DNA from: JANPCX01 sp046049865
GTDB taxonomy: Bacteria > Pseudomonadota > Gammaproteobacteria > Burkholderiales > Burkholderiaceae_C
Direction: 5' to 3'
Assembly: GCA_046049865.1 (NCBI GenBank)
Contig: JBJOQO010000063.1
Span: 1-18,630 of the forward strand
Length of the DNA: 18,630 nucleotides
Of this stretch, positions 5,823 to 13,734 are shown piece after piece. The notes beneath the pieces are model-generated. The model saw only the letters and a list, made by a program, of their open reading frames with translations. It did no database searches and was not told the origin of the DNA. Both the position numbers and the translations under genes were made by a program. Position 1 is the first letter of the stretch. Each line of letters starts with the position of its first letter.

Positions 5823-6375
5823 CCTTTGTTGAAGTTGCGGGCCGAAGCCAGTCGCCTGCAGCACCGCCGCGTTTCTCCAGCACTGAAATCCCCTCCATCA
5901 CCATGCCACGGTCCACGGCTTTGCACATGTCGTAAATCGTGAGCAAGCCGATGTGCACGGCTGTCAGCGCTTCCATTTCGACACCGGTGGGGCCTGTGGT
6001 TTCAACCTGCGCAGTGCAACGCACGCCTGGCAAATCGGGTTCAATTTGAAAGTCAACCGCCACGCGGGTCAAGGCCAAGGGATGGCACAAGGGAATCAAG
6101 TCGGCTGTGCGTTTGGCCCCTTGTATGGCCGCGATTCGGGCCACACCCAATACGTCGCCCTTTTTTGCCTGCCCCAAAATGATGTGACCCAATGTGTCGG
6201 CCTGCATGCGGATCACGCCACTGGCGCGCGCCACGCGGTGGGTGTGGGACTTGTTTGAAACATCCACCATGTGGGCCTGGCCTTGGGCGTCGAAGTGGGA
6301 CAGGCTGTCCGCGCGACTTGATGTGACGGGCTGTGGCAATTCACTGGTGGCATCGGGGATGGGTGGTGGCATCAT
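5815..6375 (-). CDS. moaC: Cyclic pyranopterin monophosphate synthase MoaC
   Basis: This enzyme converts the MoaA product 3',8-cH2GTP to cyclic pyranopterin monophosphate in molybdenum cofactor synthesis. Hallmarks are QAHMVDVSNK, KRTADLIPLCHPL and YDMCKAVDRGM, containing the active-site Asp149 and Lys152 (numbered from the chosen start). The ATG at 6375 gives 186 residues, about 25 longer at the N-terminus than the usual ~160, with a Pro-rich leader. An upstream TTG at 6432 is possible but would lengthen it further. It converges with pglL and their 3' ends overlap by 8 bp. It is divergent from the M48 protease gene. The other moa genes are not in the window. Confidence 0.95.
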   Translation of the reverse strand: MMPPPIPDATSELPQPVTSSRADSLSHFDAQGQAHMVDVSNKSHTHRVARASGVIRMQADTLGHIILGQAKKGDVLGVARIAAIQGAKRTADLIPLCHPLALTRVAVDFQIEPDLPGVRCTAQVETTGPTGVEMEALTAVHIGLLTIYDMCKAVDRGMVMEGISVLEKRGGAAGDWLRPATSTKAT

Positions 6376-6506
6376 GGGGTTGGTACTAAAAGACGGCGTG
6401 GTGCTGAACTCTATCGTCTGAGTGTGCTCCAACGTGCTGGGCTGGGTTTTGCCGCAAGGGTGAGATCACCACCACAACACTCCAACCTGGAAGCAGTTTG
6501 ATCTTG

Positions 6507-8129
6507 ATGCCATTCAAACGACAACGTTTTGCTGCGGCATGCCTGGCAGCCGCGCTGTGCAACGCCAGCATCACGCTGCCAGCCTGGGCACAGACACAGG
6601 CGCCCGCATCGGCCATCAACCTGCCCAGTTTGGGCGACACCGCGTCCGATGACTTTGGCGTGTCGCCGGAGCGCAAGTTGGGCGAACAGATCATGCGCGA
6701 GATTCGCCGTGACCCTGACTACCTGGACGATCCTTTGTTGCTGGCCTATGTGCAAGCGATCTGGACCCCGCTGGTGCAGCAAGCACGAGCCCAAGGTGAG
6801 CTGGGTCCCGAGATCGACGAGCGGTTTTCTTTTGAACTGTTTTTGGTGCGTGACCGCAGCGTCAACGCCTTTGCCTTGCCGGGTGGTTATGTGGGCGTGC
6901 ACACCGGCCTCATCGGCATGACCAGCAGCCGCGACGAGCTGGCCGCCGTGCTCGCCCATGAGCTCACGCACGTCACACAGCGCCACATTGCGCGCGGCAT
7001 TGCCAACAGCAAAAAACAAAGCATGATTGCCCTGGCTTCCATGATTGTCGGCGTGCTGGTCGCAAGCCGAAGCGGAGGTAGCGGTGCCGCCAATGCGGCC
7101 ATTGTGGGTGGGCAGGCCGTGGCCGTGCAGGGGCAGCTCAATTTCTCGCGTGACATGGAGCGTGAGGCGGATCGCATTGGGTATTCGGTGTTGGGCGGTG
7201 CGGGTTTTGCGCCCGGCGGCATGGCGGCCATGTTTGAAAAGTTGGCCCTGTCCTCGCGGCTCAATGACAACGGCGCGTTTCCCTATTTGCGCAGCCACCC
7301 ACTGACCAGTGAACGGTTGGGCGAAGCGCGTTCGCGTTTGGCAGGGGTTGCGTCCACGGTGCCCGCCACCTTGGAACACAGCATCGCCCAAGCGTATGCA
7401 CGCGTCTTGGGTGACAGTCGGGTGGAGGCGTTGCGCCGCTGGCAGTCACAGCAGAGCGAAACATGCGAACCCACCACCCAACCCAAAAATGCGGATGCCG
7501 CTCAAGAGCTTTGGTTGGGCTGCGTGCAAAGTGCCCTGGCGTCTAAAGCCCTGCGTGATTGGCGGCGCTTTGATGCGGCGTTGGCGCAAGCGGCCAAAAG
7601 ACTGTCAGCTTCTTCGCCGCAGAATGCGGTGGCTCAACAGTGGTTCGATTTGCTTCAAGCCCAGTCTTTGGTAAAACGTGGCGACATGGCGCAGGCGGCC
7701 CTGATCCTGAGCCGCGCTCAGGACAACCGCATCGCGCTGGGCAACAGCCTCGGCCACCTGGATCGGCCCTTGTTACTTCAGCGCGCTGAGGTGGCGGCTG
7801 TGTCCGGCATGCCGCGTGAGGCGGTGCAGACTCAAATTGACGCGCTACAAAACTGGTTGTCCGCCCATGCCAGTGATGCGCGGGCCTGGAGTGCGCTGTC
7901 GGCGTTATGGACCGTGCAAGGACAGCGTCTGCGCTCGGTTCGTGCGGATGCTGAAAGCCACCACGCCAAGGGCGACCTCACCGGCGCGATTGATCGACTG
8001 CGCAGCGGACAAGCCCTGGTTCGTTCTGGTCAGGCCCAAGACTTCATTGAGTCTTCTGTGATTGACGCCCGCCTGCGGGACTTGGAAGTGGTGCAAAAAC
8101 GCTTGTTGCTGGAGCAAACGGGTTGGTGA
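6507..8129 (+). CDS. Secreted M48 zinc metalloprotease, BepA/YfgC-like
   Basis: A 540-residue periplasmic protease, probably in outer-membrane protein and LptD quality control by analogy with BepA. It begins with a signal peptide (RQRFAAACLAAALCNASI, likely cut after AWA). The M48 domain has LFLVRDRSVNAFALPGGYVG, the zinc site HELTH in LAHELTHVTQRH (about residues 151-155 from this start) and the third ligand Glu in EREADRIG about 63 residues later. The C-terminal half (about 280-540) is Ala- and Leu-rich and probably TPR-like, as in BepA. TTG at 6498 lies 9 nt upstream in frame; ATG 6507 is preferred, although GGAAG at 6489-6493 is better spaced for neither. It is complete with all zinc ligands. 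Confidence 0.9.
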   Translation: MPFKRQRFAAACLAAALCNASITLPAWAQTQAPASAINLPSLGDTASDDFGVSPERKLGEQIMREIRRDPDYLDDPLLLAYVQAIWTPLVQQARAQGELGPEIDERFSFELFLVRDRSVNAFALPGGYVGVHTGLIGMTSSRDELAAVLAHELTHVTQRHIARGIANSKKQSMIALASMIVGVLVASRSGGSGAANAAIVGGQAVAVQGQLNFSRDMEREADRIGYSVLGGAGFAPGGMAAMFEKLALSSRLNDNGAFPYLRSHPLTSERLGEARSRLAGVASTVPATLEHSIAQAYARVLGDSRVEALRRWQSQQSETCEPTTQPKNADAAQELWLGCVQSALASKALRDWRRFDAALAQAAKRLSASSPQNAVAQQWFDLLQAQSLVKRGDMAQAALILSRAQDNRIALGNSLGHLDRPLLLQRAEVAAVSGMPREAVQTQIDALQNWLSAHASDARAWSALSALWTVQGQRLRSVRADAESHHAKGDLTGAIDRLRSGQALVRSGQAQDFIESSVIDARLRDLEVVQKRLLLEQTGW

Positions 8130-8180
8130 GCTGGGAGGCTGTGGGGCCCATCCCAAAGCTCGACACGCTCCTAGACGCCC

Positions 8181-8537
8181 TCAACTCTTGGCAGCGAACA
8201 GCCTCTCTATCGCGGCGTCAATCACCAAGCCGCACAGGCTGTAAACCAGTGAGCCCAGCAGTGCTGCCGTGAAGCCCGTCACACTCAAGCCATCCAACAT
8301 GGACGCGGCCATGTAGAACATGGCCGCGTTGATCACGAACAGGAAGAGGCCCAAGGTGATCACAGTGACCGGCAGTGTCAGCAACACCAGCAAGGGGCGC
8401 AGCAAGGTATTGAGCAAACCCAATACAAACGCCGCCCAGAGCGCGGAAGCAAAACTGTTGACCACGACTCCGGGCACGACGTGGGCGACCGCCAAAAGTG
8501 CAGCGGCGAGCAACAACCAGCGGGCAATGAGTTTCAT
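8181..8537 (-). CDS. Phage holin family IV-type membrane protein (PF04020-like)
   Basis: A 118-residue hydrophobic protein with about four membrane segments (5-22, 28-45, 48-73, 85-108), including NTLLRPLLVLLTLPVTVITL, the hallmark of the small 'phage holin family/4TMS' proteins. Despite the name, these are widespread chromosomal membrane proteins of unknown function. The start ATG at 8537 gives MKLIARWLLLAAALL, the normal family N-terminus; the frame extends upstream but without resemblance. It converges with the M48 gene and is divergent from the riboswitch-terC unit. Confidence 0.85.
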   Translation of the reverse strand: MKLIARWLLLAAALLAVAHVVPGVVVNSFASALWAAFVLGLLNTLLRPLLVLLTLPVTVITLGLFLFVINAAMFYMAASMLDGLSVTGFTAALLGSLVYSLCGLVIDAAIERLFAAKS

Positions 8538-8654
8538 GCGGCAAGCATAACCGCAGCAGGATTGCGCTGACGCGGCAAGCACCGGGGCGCATGACCCCGG
8601 ACTCAACAAGGCGATATTTAAGTTCGAGGGCATCGCTGCCGATAATTCCACGAG

Positions 8655-8866
8655 CTAAAGAGGGAGTAGCGAGCGGAAAACTGATGCAATGTCAGTCGCC
8701 GCCGCGCCAGCCCGTCAGTACGTGGTTTCGCGATTTGCATTAGCCACCGGGCCCGCAGTTTGAGAGCGCATAACGCCATCGCGTCGATGGCCAGAGCGTC
8801 TCGTCTTTCCCGCAAGACTCTTTGGCAAAGCCGATCAATCGCACCTAGCGGGCAACCAGCCTGCGC
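8655..8866 (+). ncRNA. yybP-ykoY manganese riboswitch in terC leader
   Basis: The leader before terC contains the two conserved loops of the yybP-ykoY aptamer: AGGGAGTAGC (8661-8670) on the 5' side and GCGGGCAACCAGC (8848-8860) on the 3' side. Between them are GCAATGTCAGTCG (8686-8698) and GCAAGACTCTTTGGCAA further in, which match the usual inner elements. The long intervening arm is typical of betaproteobacterial members. This class senses Mn2+ and turns on exporters such as TerC-family proteins. The exact ends are approximate. How it switches (termination or access to the ribosome-binding site at about 8929-8934) cannot be read with certainty. Confidence 0.87.
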
Positions 8867-8940
8867 TGTGCAATTGGGTTTTGCAACCAAGCTTGCTGCC
8901 ACCATCTCATGCGGCAGGCTCAAAGAGTGAAGGTCTGATC

Positions 8941-9918
8941 ATGGAATCCATTGCGCCAAATTGGCTCTGGGCTTTTTTTGTTGTCTCGGTGCTGGTCGCC
9001 TTGTTTGTTGACTTTGTGGTGCTGAAAAAACAAGGCGCACATGAAGTGACCGTGCCTGAAGCGGTCAGGTGGTCTATTGTTTGGGTCGTCTTGAGTTTGC
9101 TCTTCAACGCCCTTTTCTGGTGGTCGCTGCACAGCAGCCCCGACCCGGCGGTCGCCGCGCAAGCCAATACACGCGCCACCGAGTTCTTAACGGGCTATCT
9201 GATTGAGAAGTCACTCGCGGTGGACAACATTTTTGTCTTCCTGATGATCTTCACTTTCTTCGCTGTGCCGCCGGCTTACCAAAAACGGGTGCTGATGATT
9301 GGCATCATCGGTGCCATCGTGCTGCGCACCATCATGATTTTGGTGGGCAGCTGGTTGATTGCGCAGTTCCACTGGGTGCTCTACGTGTTTGGCGCGTTCT
9401 TGCTGATCACCGGCATCAAGATGTGGTGGGCCGCCGGCCAAGAGCCCGATCTGGAAGACAACCCCGCGCTGAAGTTGCTGCGCAAAATCATGCCGGTGTC
9501 CAAGAACTTTGATGGCGAGAAGTTCTGGACCGTGGAAAACGGCAAACGTATTGCCACGCCGCTCCTGATGGTGGTGGCCCTCGTTGGCATCACCGATGTG
9601 ATTTTCGCGGTGGACTCTATCCCCGCTATCTTCGCCATCACCAACGACCCCTTCATCGTGCTCACATCCAACATCTTTGCGATTCTGGGCTTACGCGCCA
9701 TGTTCTTCTTGCTCGCTGCCATGGCGGCCAAGTTCCACTTGTTGAGTTATGGCTTGGCCATCATCCTCGTTTTCATCGGCACCAAGATGCTGCTGATCGA
9801 TGTGATCAAGATTCCCGTGCTGCTGTCTCTCGGTGTGGTGATCGGAATCTTGGCCATCACCATGGTGTGGAGCGTCAAGACCGCACCTAAATTGCCGGAG
9901 TCGCCCGGTTCAGTTTGA
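8941..9918 (+). CDS. TerC-family integral membrane protein, probable Mn2+ exporter (Alx-like)
   Basis: A 325-residue polytopic inner-membrane protein of the TerC/Alx family. Conserved acidic motifs in the membrane are EKSLAVDNIFVF (Asp95, Asn96) and TDVIFAVDSIPAIFAIT (Asp219, Asp225), followed by SNIFAILGLRAMFFLL. About eight or nine membrane segments are visible. The ATG at 8941 has GAAGGT 6-7 nt upstream and gives the normal N-terminus (MESIAPNWLWAFF); the frame starting at 8881 reads through the leader. The Mn2+ riboswitch in its leader strongly suggests manganese efflux rather than tellurite resistance. A 30-bp palindrome follows the stop codon. Confidence 0.95.
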   Translation: MESIAPNWLWAFFVVSVLVALFVDFVVLKKQGAHEVTVPEAVRWSIVWVVLSLLFNALFWWSLHSSPDPAVAAQANTRATEFLTGYLIEKSLAVDNIFVFLMIFTFFAVPPAYQKRVLMIGIIGAIVLRTIMILVGSWLIAQFHWVLYVFGAFLLITGIKMWWAAGQEPDLEDNPALKLLRKIMPVSKNFDGEKFWTVENGKRIATPLLMVVALVGITDVIFAVDSIPAIFAITNDPFIVLTSNIFAILGLRAMFFLLAAMAAKFHLLSYGLAIILVFIGTKMLLIDVIKIPVLLSLGVVIGILAITMVWSVKTAPKLPESPGSV

Positions 9919-9929
9919 AGGGCAGCGTG

Positions 9930-9959
9930 ACCCGTGGCACCTAGCTAGGTGCCACGGGT
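9930..9959. terminator. Perfect 30-bp palindrome after terC, probable terminator
   Basis: ACCCGTGGCACCTA (9930-9943) and TAGGTGCCACGGGT (9946-9959) form a perfect stem around GC, 12 nt after the terC stop. No T-run follows directly; the first T-rich stretch (CTTTTT) is about 10 nt later, so termination may be inefficient, factor-aided or act mainly as a 3'-end protecting hairpin. Confidence 0.6.
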
Positions 9960-10290
9960 GTGTAGGCCCATCTTTTTCCCACGGTGCCGGCGATCAGAAT
10001 TGGAGCCATCTCAACGATAGGCGCAGCGTTTTTGATCCTCGGTGCGCTCGGTTTTCTCGGTGAAGTGCGATGACCGTTGGGGTGCCCAGAAGGCACCGGG
10101 TGACGCCTGAGAGACACAAAAGCAGTGTCCACCTATGAAGAAAACTGGTTTTACCTATGAAAAACGCTTCTCAAGTGGGAACTCACGCAGTACTATTCGC
10201 TCCGCACGGTAACTGGCATAACAAACGAAGGCTCATGCGGTCTTCATCCAGCCCGGCACATCAACCATTTACTTGATGGAGAAATTGAAA
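9960..10290. other. Gene-free stretch between terC and the SWIB gene
   Basis: About 330 bp with no gene I can recognise. An open frame on the minus strand (9941-10132, 63 codons) and a short hydrophobic frame on the plus strand (about 9968-10070) resemble nothing I know and may be decayed sequence. A direct repeat is present: ACCTATGAAGAAAAC (10131-10145) and ACCTATGAAAAAC (10153-10165), with AAAACTGGTTTT in between. A candidate -10 box TACTAT occurs near 10191, so the promoter of the SWIB gene probably lies in the right half. Confidence 0.5.
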
Positions 10291-10737
10291 ATGGCAACTG
10301 CAAAGAAAGCGGCTAAACCCGCTGCGAAGAAAGCGGCGCCGGCCAAGAAGGCGGCTCCTGCGAAGAAGGCTCCTGCTGCGAAGAAGGCAGCACCCGCTGC
10401 CAAAAAAGCAGCGCCAGCGAAAAAAGCGGCTGTGAAAAAAGTCGCTGCGAAGAAGGCACCTGCTGCGAAAAAGGCCCCGGCCAAAAAACGCACGCCGAAT
10501 GCGGCCTTCATGAAAGCGATGACCCCAAGCGCGCACCTGGCCGCCATCATTGGTTCCACCCCCGTGCCCCGCACGGAAGTGACCAAGAAGGTGTGGGAGT
10601 ACATCAAGAAGAACGACCTGCAAGACAAGGCCAAGCGCACGATGATCAATGCCGACGCCAAGCTGAAGGAAATCTTCAAGAAGGCCCAGGTCTCGATGTT
10701 CGAGATGACCAAGCTGATCAACGGTCACCTGAAGTAA
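10291..10737 (+). CDS. SWIB/MDM2-domain protein with histone H1-like Lys/Ala tail
   Basis: A 148-residue basic protein. Residues 1-68 are a low-complexity tail of AKKAAPAKKA-type repeats (Lys, Ala and Pro only, apart from a few residues), resembling the C-terminal tail of eukaryotic histone H1. Residues about 72-148 are a SWIB domain: LAAIIGSTPVPRTEVTKKVW, then EYIKKNDLQDKAKRTMINAD and a C-terminal MFEMTKLINGHL. It is probably a nucleoid-associated protein; the molecular role of bacterial SWIB proteins is not established. The start ATG at 10291 has GGAG at 10278-10281 as the best ribosome-binding site. The gene is single and ends in an intrinsic terminator, which suggests good expression. Confidence 0.92.
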   Translation: MATAKKAAKPAAKKAAPAKKAAPAKKAPAAKKAAPAAKKAAPAKKAAVKKVAAKKAPAAKKAPAKKRTPNAAFMKAMTPSAHLAAIIGSTPVPRTEVTKKVWEYIKKNDLQDKAKRTMINADAKLKEIFKKAQVSMFEMTKLINGHLK

Positions 10738-10768
10738 AGCCTCAGTCTGCGAGCTTCATCTGCAGAAC

Positions 10769-10797
10769 AAGCCGGTGCCATGCACCGGCTTTTTTTT
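10769..10797 (+). terminator. Intrinsic terminator of the SWIB gene
   Basis: AAGCCGGTGC and GCACCGGCTT form a 10-bp stem around CAT and run directly into eight T residues (10790-10797). It lies 31 nt after the stop codon. The reverse direction has no T-run after the stem, so it should not terminate the opposing kinase gene. Confidence 0.93.
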
Positions 10798-10833
10798 GCC
10801 CTCGACGCAGTGGCAATTAATTTTTAGCAGACC

Positions 10834-13653
10834 CTATCGTTCCAAACACTGCGCCAACTTGCCGAGCACCAAGGGCACGTCAATGGGCTTGGTCCAGTAG
10901 TCGCTGAAACCGGCGGCCAGCGCAGCCGATACTTGATCCGGCAGGGCGTCTGCCGACAGTACGACGCAGCGCAGGTGCTGAGTGGCGGCGTCCAAGCGCA
11001 ATTGCTGCAGCACCTCCAGCCCATTCATGTCGGGCAAATTCATGTCGATCAGCAGCAGGTCAGGGTGATGCGTTCGCGCCAACTGCAAGCCTTGTTGCCC
11101 ATCGGTGGCCACGAGCAAGGTCCAAGCGGGTTGCCTGCGGAAAATCTCTTCCATCAGCATCACATTGATGGGCTCATCCTCGACATAAAGCACGCATCGT
11201 TGGGTTGGGGCTATCCGGGGCGTCGGCTTTTCAGCGGCAGGAGCGGGCGCGGCTTCTTTGGATGCGGTGTCGCTGGTCAACGGGAAAGTCAGGCTGAACA
11301 CAGCCCCTTGGCCGAGTTCACTTTGCACCGTCAACGTGCCACCCATGGCCCCCATCAGGTCGCGAGAAATCACGAGGCCGAGTCCGCTGCCTTCAATGCG
11401 TGTGCGCTCCGCGCCCAAACGGTTGAATGGCTGAAAAAGGGCGGCTTGTTGCTCGGTTGACAGGCCCAGACCTTCGTCGCGTATGGACAGCACCACGTGC
11501 TTGTCTTCTTCACGCAGGTTGATGTACACCGCGCCGTGCGGTCGGTTGTATTTGATGGCGTTGGACAGCAGATTCATCAGCACCTGCTCCAGCGCCCGTG
11601 GGTCGGCCTGCACCATGCATGCGGGCAATGCGGTGGTGGGCAACCGAACCGCGGATCCGTCTGCCAGGGGCTGAACCAAGTTCAAACAAATGTTGACCGA
11701 CTCGGACAAGTTCACTGCTTGCAAGCTCAGACGGAAGTCTTCACTTTCGATGCGGCTCAAATCGAGCACCTCGTTGATCAGGTCCAGCAAATGCCGCCCG
11801 GCGCGCAGCACGCTTTCCAAGCGCCGCTGTTGATCACCTTGAAGTGGTTGGGCGCGGTCCAGTTGCATCAGCTGCGCGAAGCCGAGAATGCCGTTGAGCG
11901 GTGTGCGCAACTCATGGCTGACACGCGACAGGAACTCACTCTTGGCTCGGTTGGCGCGCTCCGCCGCTTCTTTCTCCCGCTGCAAGTGTTCGTTCTGGAC
12001 GGCACCGCTGACATCGCGGCAGGTGCCTGACATGCCGGAGGCTTTTCCATCCAAGCCATAGGTGCCACGTGCGACGACTTCCAGCACAACGGTGCGGCCA
12101 TCAGGCCAAATCGCTCGAAAGCGAGCGTCCAAGGTGTCGCCGCTTTTGAGAGCGTGCCAAGCGGCTTTTTTCACCGCGCTGCGGTCTTGGGAGTGGACGA
12201 GCGACAGCCAATTCTGGGGGCTTAACTGCACCTCCGAATGTGCCAAGCCGTGGTTGATGCAGGCCCGTCTGTCCAAATGCAGCAAGCCCGCCGCCACATC
12301 CAGGCCCATCAAACCGATGCCCGCAGCTTCACAGGCCAGCTCAAAACGTTCTTGGGCCTCTAACAAGGCCAGTTCAATTTGTTTGCGCTCGGTGATGTCG
12401 GTGGCAAAACCGTGCCACAACAGGCTGCCGTCGATTTGCCGCTGCGCTGTGGCGCGTGTCTCCATCCACAGAATGCGTCCGTCAGCCAATACCAAACGGT
12501 ATTCGCAGAACCAGGGTTGAACAGTCTGCGCGGCGATGCGCAAACTCTCCCGGTACTTCTTTTTGTCCTGCGGGTGGACCATGCGGTAGGGCAGGCGCTC
12601 GTCGGTGTAGGGCTGGTAATCGGTTTCACTCGGCGGCTCAACGCCCAGCATGGCTCGCGCTGCATCGCTGACGTATTGGTAGCGTCCCCAACCATCGGGT
12701 CGCTGGTGATACTGGTAAATGATGCCCGGCACCTGGGCTGAGAGCTGCCTCAGCAAAGCGTCTTGTGAGGCCAGTTGTTTGTGGATGCGTATCGATTCTG
12801 AAATGTCGCGCGCCGTGCCGCGAAAACCCGCGAAGCTGCCCTGGGCATCGAGACGGGGAACGGCGCTGCGCGACACCTGCATGGGGCCTCGCGGTGTTTC
12901 TCGCAGGGTGGTCACACGGACAAACGCCTGCTGCTGCATCAGTAAACCCAAAAACGTGGCGCCTGGCAATACGTCACCTTGTGCGTTGAGCAAAGGGCCA
13001 TCTGCCAACCTCGTCCCGACGATCTGTTGAACAGGAATTTGGGTGATGGTTTCAAATGAATCCGATACCCAGGTGTAGCGGAAGTCGGCATCGACCTCCC
13101 ACACCCAGTCACCCGAAGCCCTTGCGAAGTCGCTCATGCGTTCGCGCTCATGCCGTAGCTGGGTGAGATGGCGACGACTTTCCAACAAACCTGTGGCCAG
13201 GCGAGCCAAACTCCACAACACCTCTTGTGCTGTGGAAGTGAGCTCTGATGTTTGTGTGTCCATCACATACAGTGATCCCACACGCACGCCGTTGACGAAC
13301 ACGGGTACGCTGGCGTAAAAATTCAGGCGCTTGGGTCCGATGACCCAAGGGTGATGGTTAAACCGAGCATCTTCAGCCGCATGGGGTGCCACAAACAAAT
13401 CGTTGTGTGCAAACGCGTGGCTGCAAAACGAACCCTCTACCGGACACTGCGTTTCGCTGACCCCGTAGGCGGCCTTGAACCACAAACGATCTTCCCCCAA
13501 CAAGCTCAGCACCGCCACTGAACAGCTTGTGGCCGTGGCGGCGCAGCGAACCAAGGTGTCAAAACTGTCTTCCGGTGGGGTGTCGAGCACACCCAATTCA
13601 TTCAGCAGCGTGACGCGGCGAATGTCAAGGTCGGTGGGCGTCGATGCAGACAT
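10834..13653 (-). CDS. Hybrid sensor histidine kinase: GAF-PAS-PAS-PAS-HisKA-HATPase-REC
   Basis: A 939-residue, apparently cytosolic hybrid kinase with no membrane segment. Order of domains (numbered from ATG 13653): GAF about 20-165 (VEGSFCSHAFAHNDLFVAPH), PAS about 175-290 (GDWVWEVDADFRYTWVS), PAS about 300-425 ending in GFATDITERKQIE, and PAS about 435-555 ending in GMSGTCRDVSG. HisKA follows with FLSRVSHELRTPLNG (phosphorylated His580), then HATPase_c with NLLSNAIKYN and GSGLGLVISRDLMG. The C-terminal receiver has VEDEPINVMLMEEIF and Asp870 in LLLIDMNLPDMNG. GTG at 13686 is an alternative start. No cognate regulator or output gene is adjacent, so the signal sensed is unknown. It lies downstream of the isomerase in the same direction. 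Confidence 0.93.
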   Translation of the reverse strand: MSASTPTDLDIRRVTLLNELGVLDTPPEDSFDTLVRCAATATSCSVAVLSLLGEDRLWFKAAYGVSETQCPVEGSFCSHAFAHNDLFVAPHAAEDARFNHHPWVIGPKRLNFYASVPVFVNGVRVGSLYVMDTQTSELTSTAQEVLWSLARLATGLLESRRHLTQLRHERERMSDFARASGDWVWEVDADFRYTWVSDSFETITQIPVQQIVGTRLADGPLLNAQGDVLPGATFLGLLMQQQAFVRVTTLRETPRGPMQVSRSAVPRLDAQGSFAGFRGTARDISESIRIHKQLASQDALLRQLSAQVPGIIYQYHQRPDGWGRYQYVSDAARAMLGVEPPSETDYQPYTDERLPYRMVHPQDKKKYRESLRIAAQTVQPWFCEYRLVLADGRILWMETRATAQRQIDGSLLWHGFATDITERKQIELALLEAQERFELACEAAGIGLMGLDVAAGLLHLDRRACINHGLAHSEVQLSPQNWLSLVHSQDRSAVKKAAWHALKSGDTLDARFRAIWPDGRTVVLEVVARGTYGLDGKASGMSGTCRDVSGAVQNEHLQREKEAAERANRAKSEFLSRVSHELRTPLNGILGFAQLMQLDRAQPLQGDQQRRLESVLRAGRHLLDLINEVLDLSRIESEDFRLSLQAVNLSESVNICLNLVQPLADGSAVRLPTTALPACMVQADPRALEQVLMNLLSNAIKYNRPHGAVYINLREEDKHVVLSIRDEGLGLSTEQQAALFQPFNRLGAERTRIEGSGLGLVISRDLMGAMGGTLTVQSELGQGAVFSLTFPLTSDTASKEAAPAPAAEKPTPRIAPTQRCVLYVEDEPINVMLMEEIFRRQPAWTLLVATDGQQGLQLARTHHPDLLLIDMNLPDMNGLEVLQQLRLDAATQHLRCVVLSADALPDQVSAALAAGFSDYWTKPIDVPLVLGKLAQCLER

Positions 13654-13734
13654 GCCCCAGATTGTGGCCCAAGGCCACGTCGGCACGGGCTGTTTCCAGG
13701 GCCTGCGGGTCGTCTCCGTGAAGGATGTTGTACT

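Noticed and set aside
6411..7391. 326-codon open frame antisense to the M48 protease gene
   Set aside because: The opposite strand encodes the signal peptide and complete zinc site of the protease; the antisense product is His/Gln/Arg-rich and unrecognisable.
8582..8600. CCGGGG/CCCCGG hairpin between the holin-like gene and terC, considered as a terminator
   Set aside because: It has only a 6-bp stem, no T-run on either side, and lies upstream of two divergent genes where a terminator is not expected.
9941..10132. 63-codon open frame on the minus strand in the terC-SWIB gap
   Set aside because: It runs into the terC terminator palindrome, has no ribosome-binding site and no recognisable similarity.
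10300..10490. Tandem-repeat-like DNA with GCNAAGAARGC units, possible minisatellite or CRISPR-like array
   Set aside because: It encodes the Lys/Ala tail of the SWIB protein in frame; there are no spacers of constant length.
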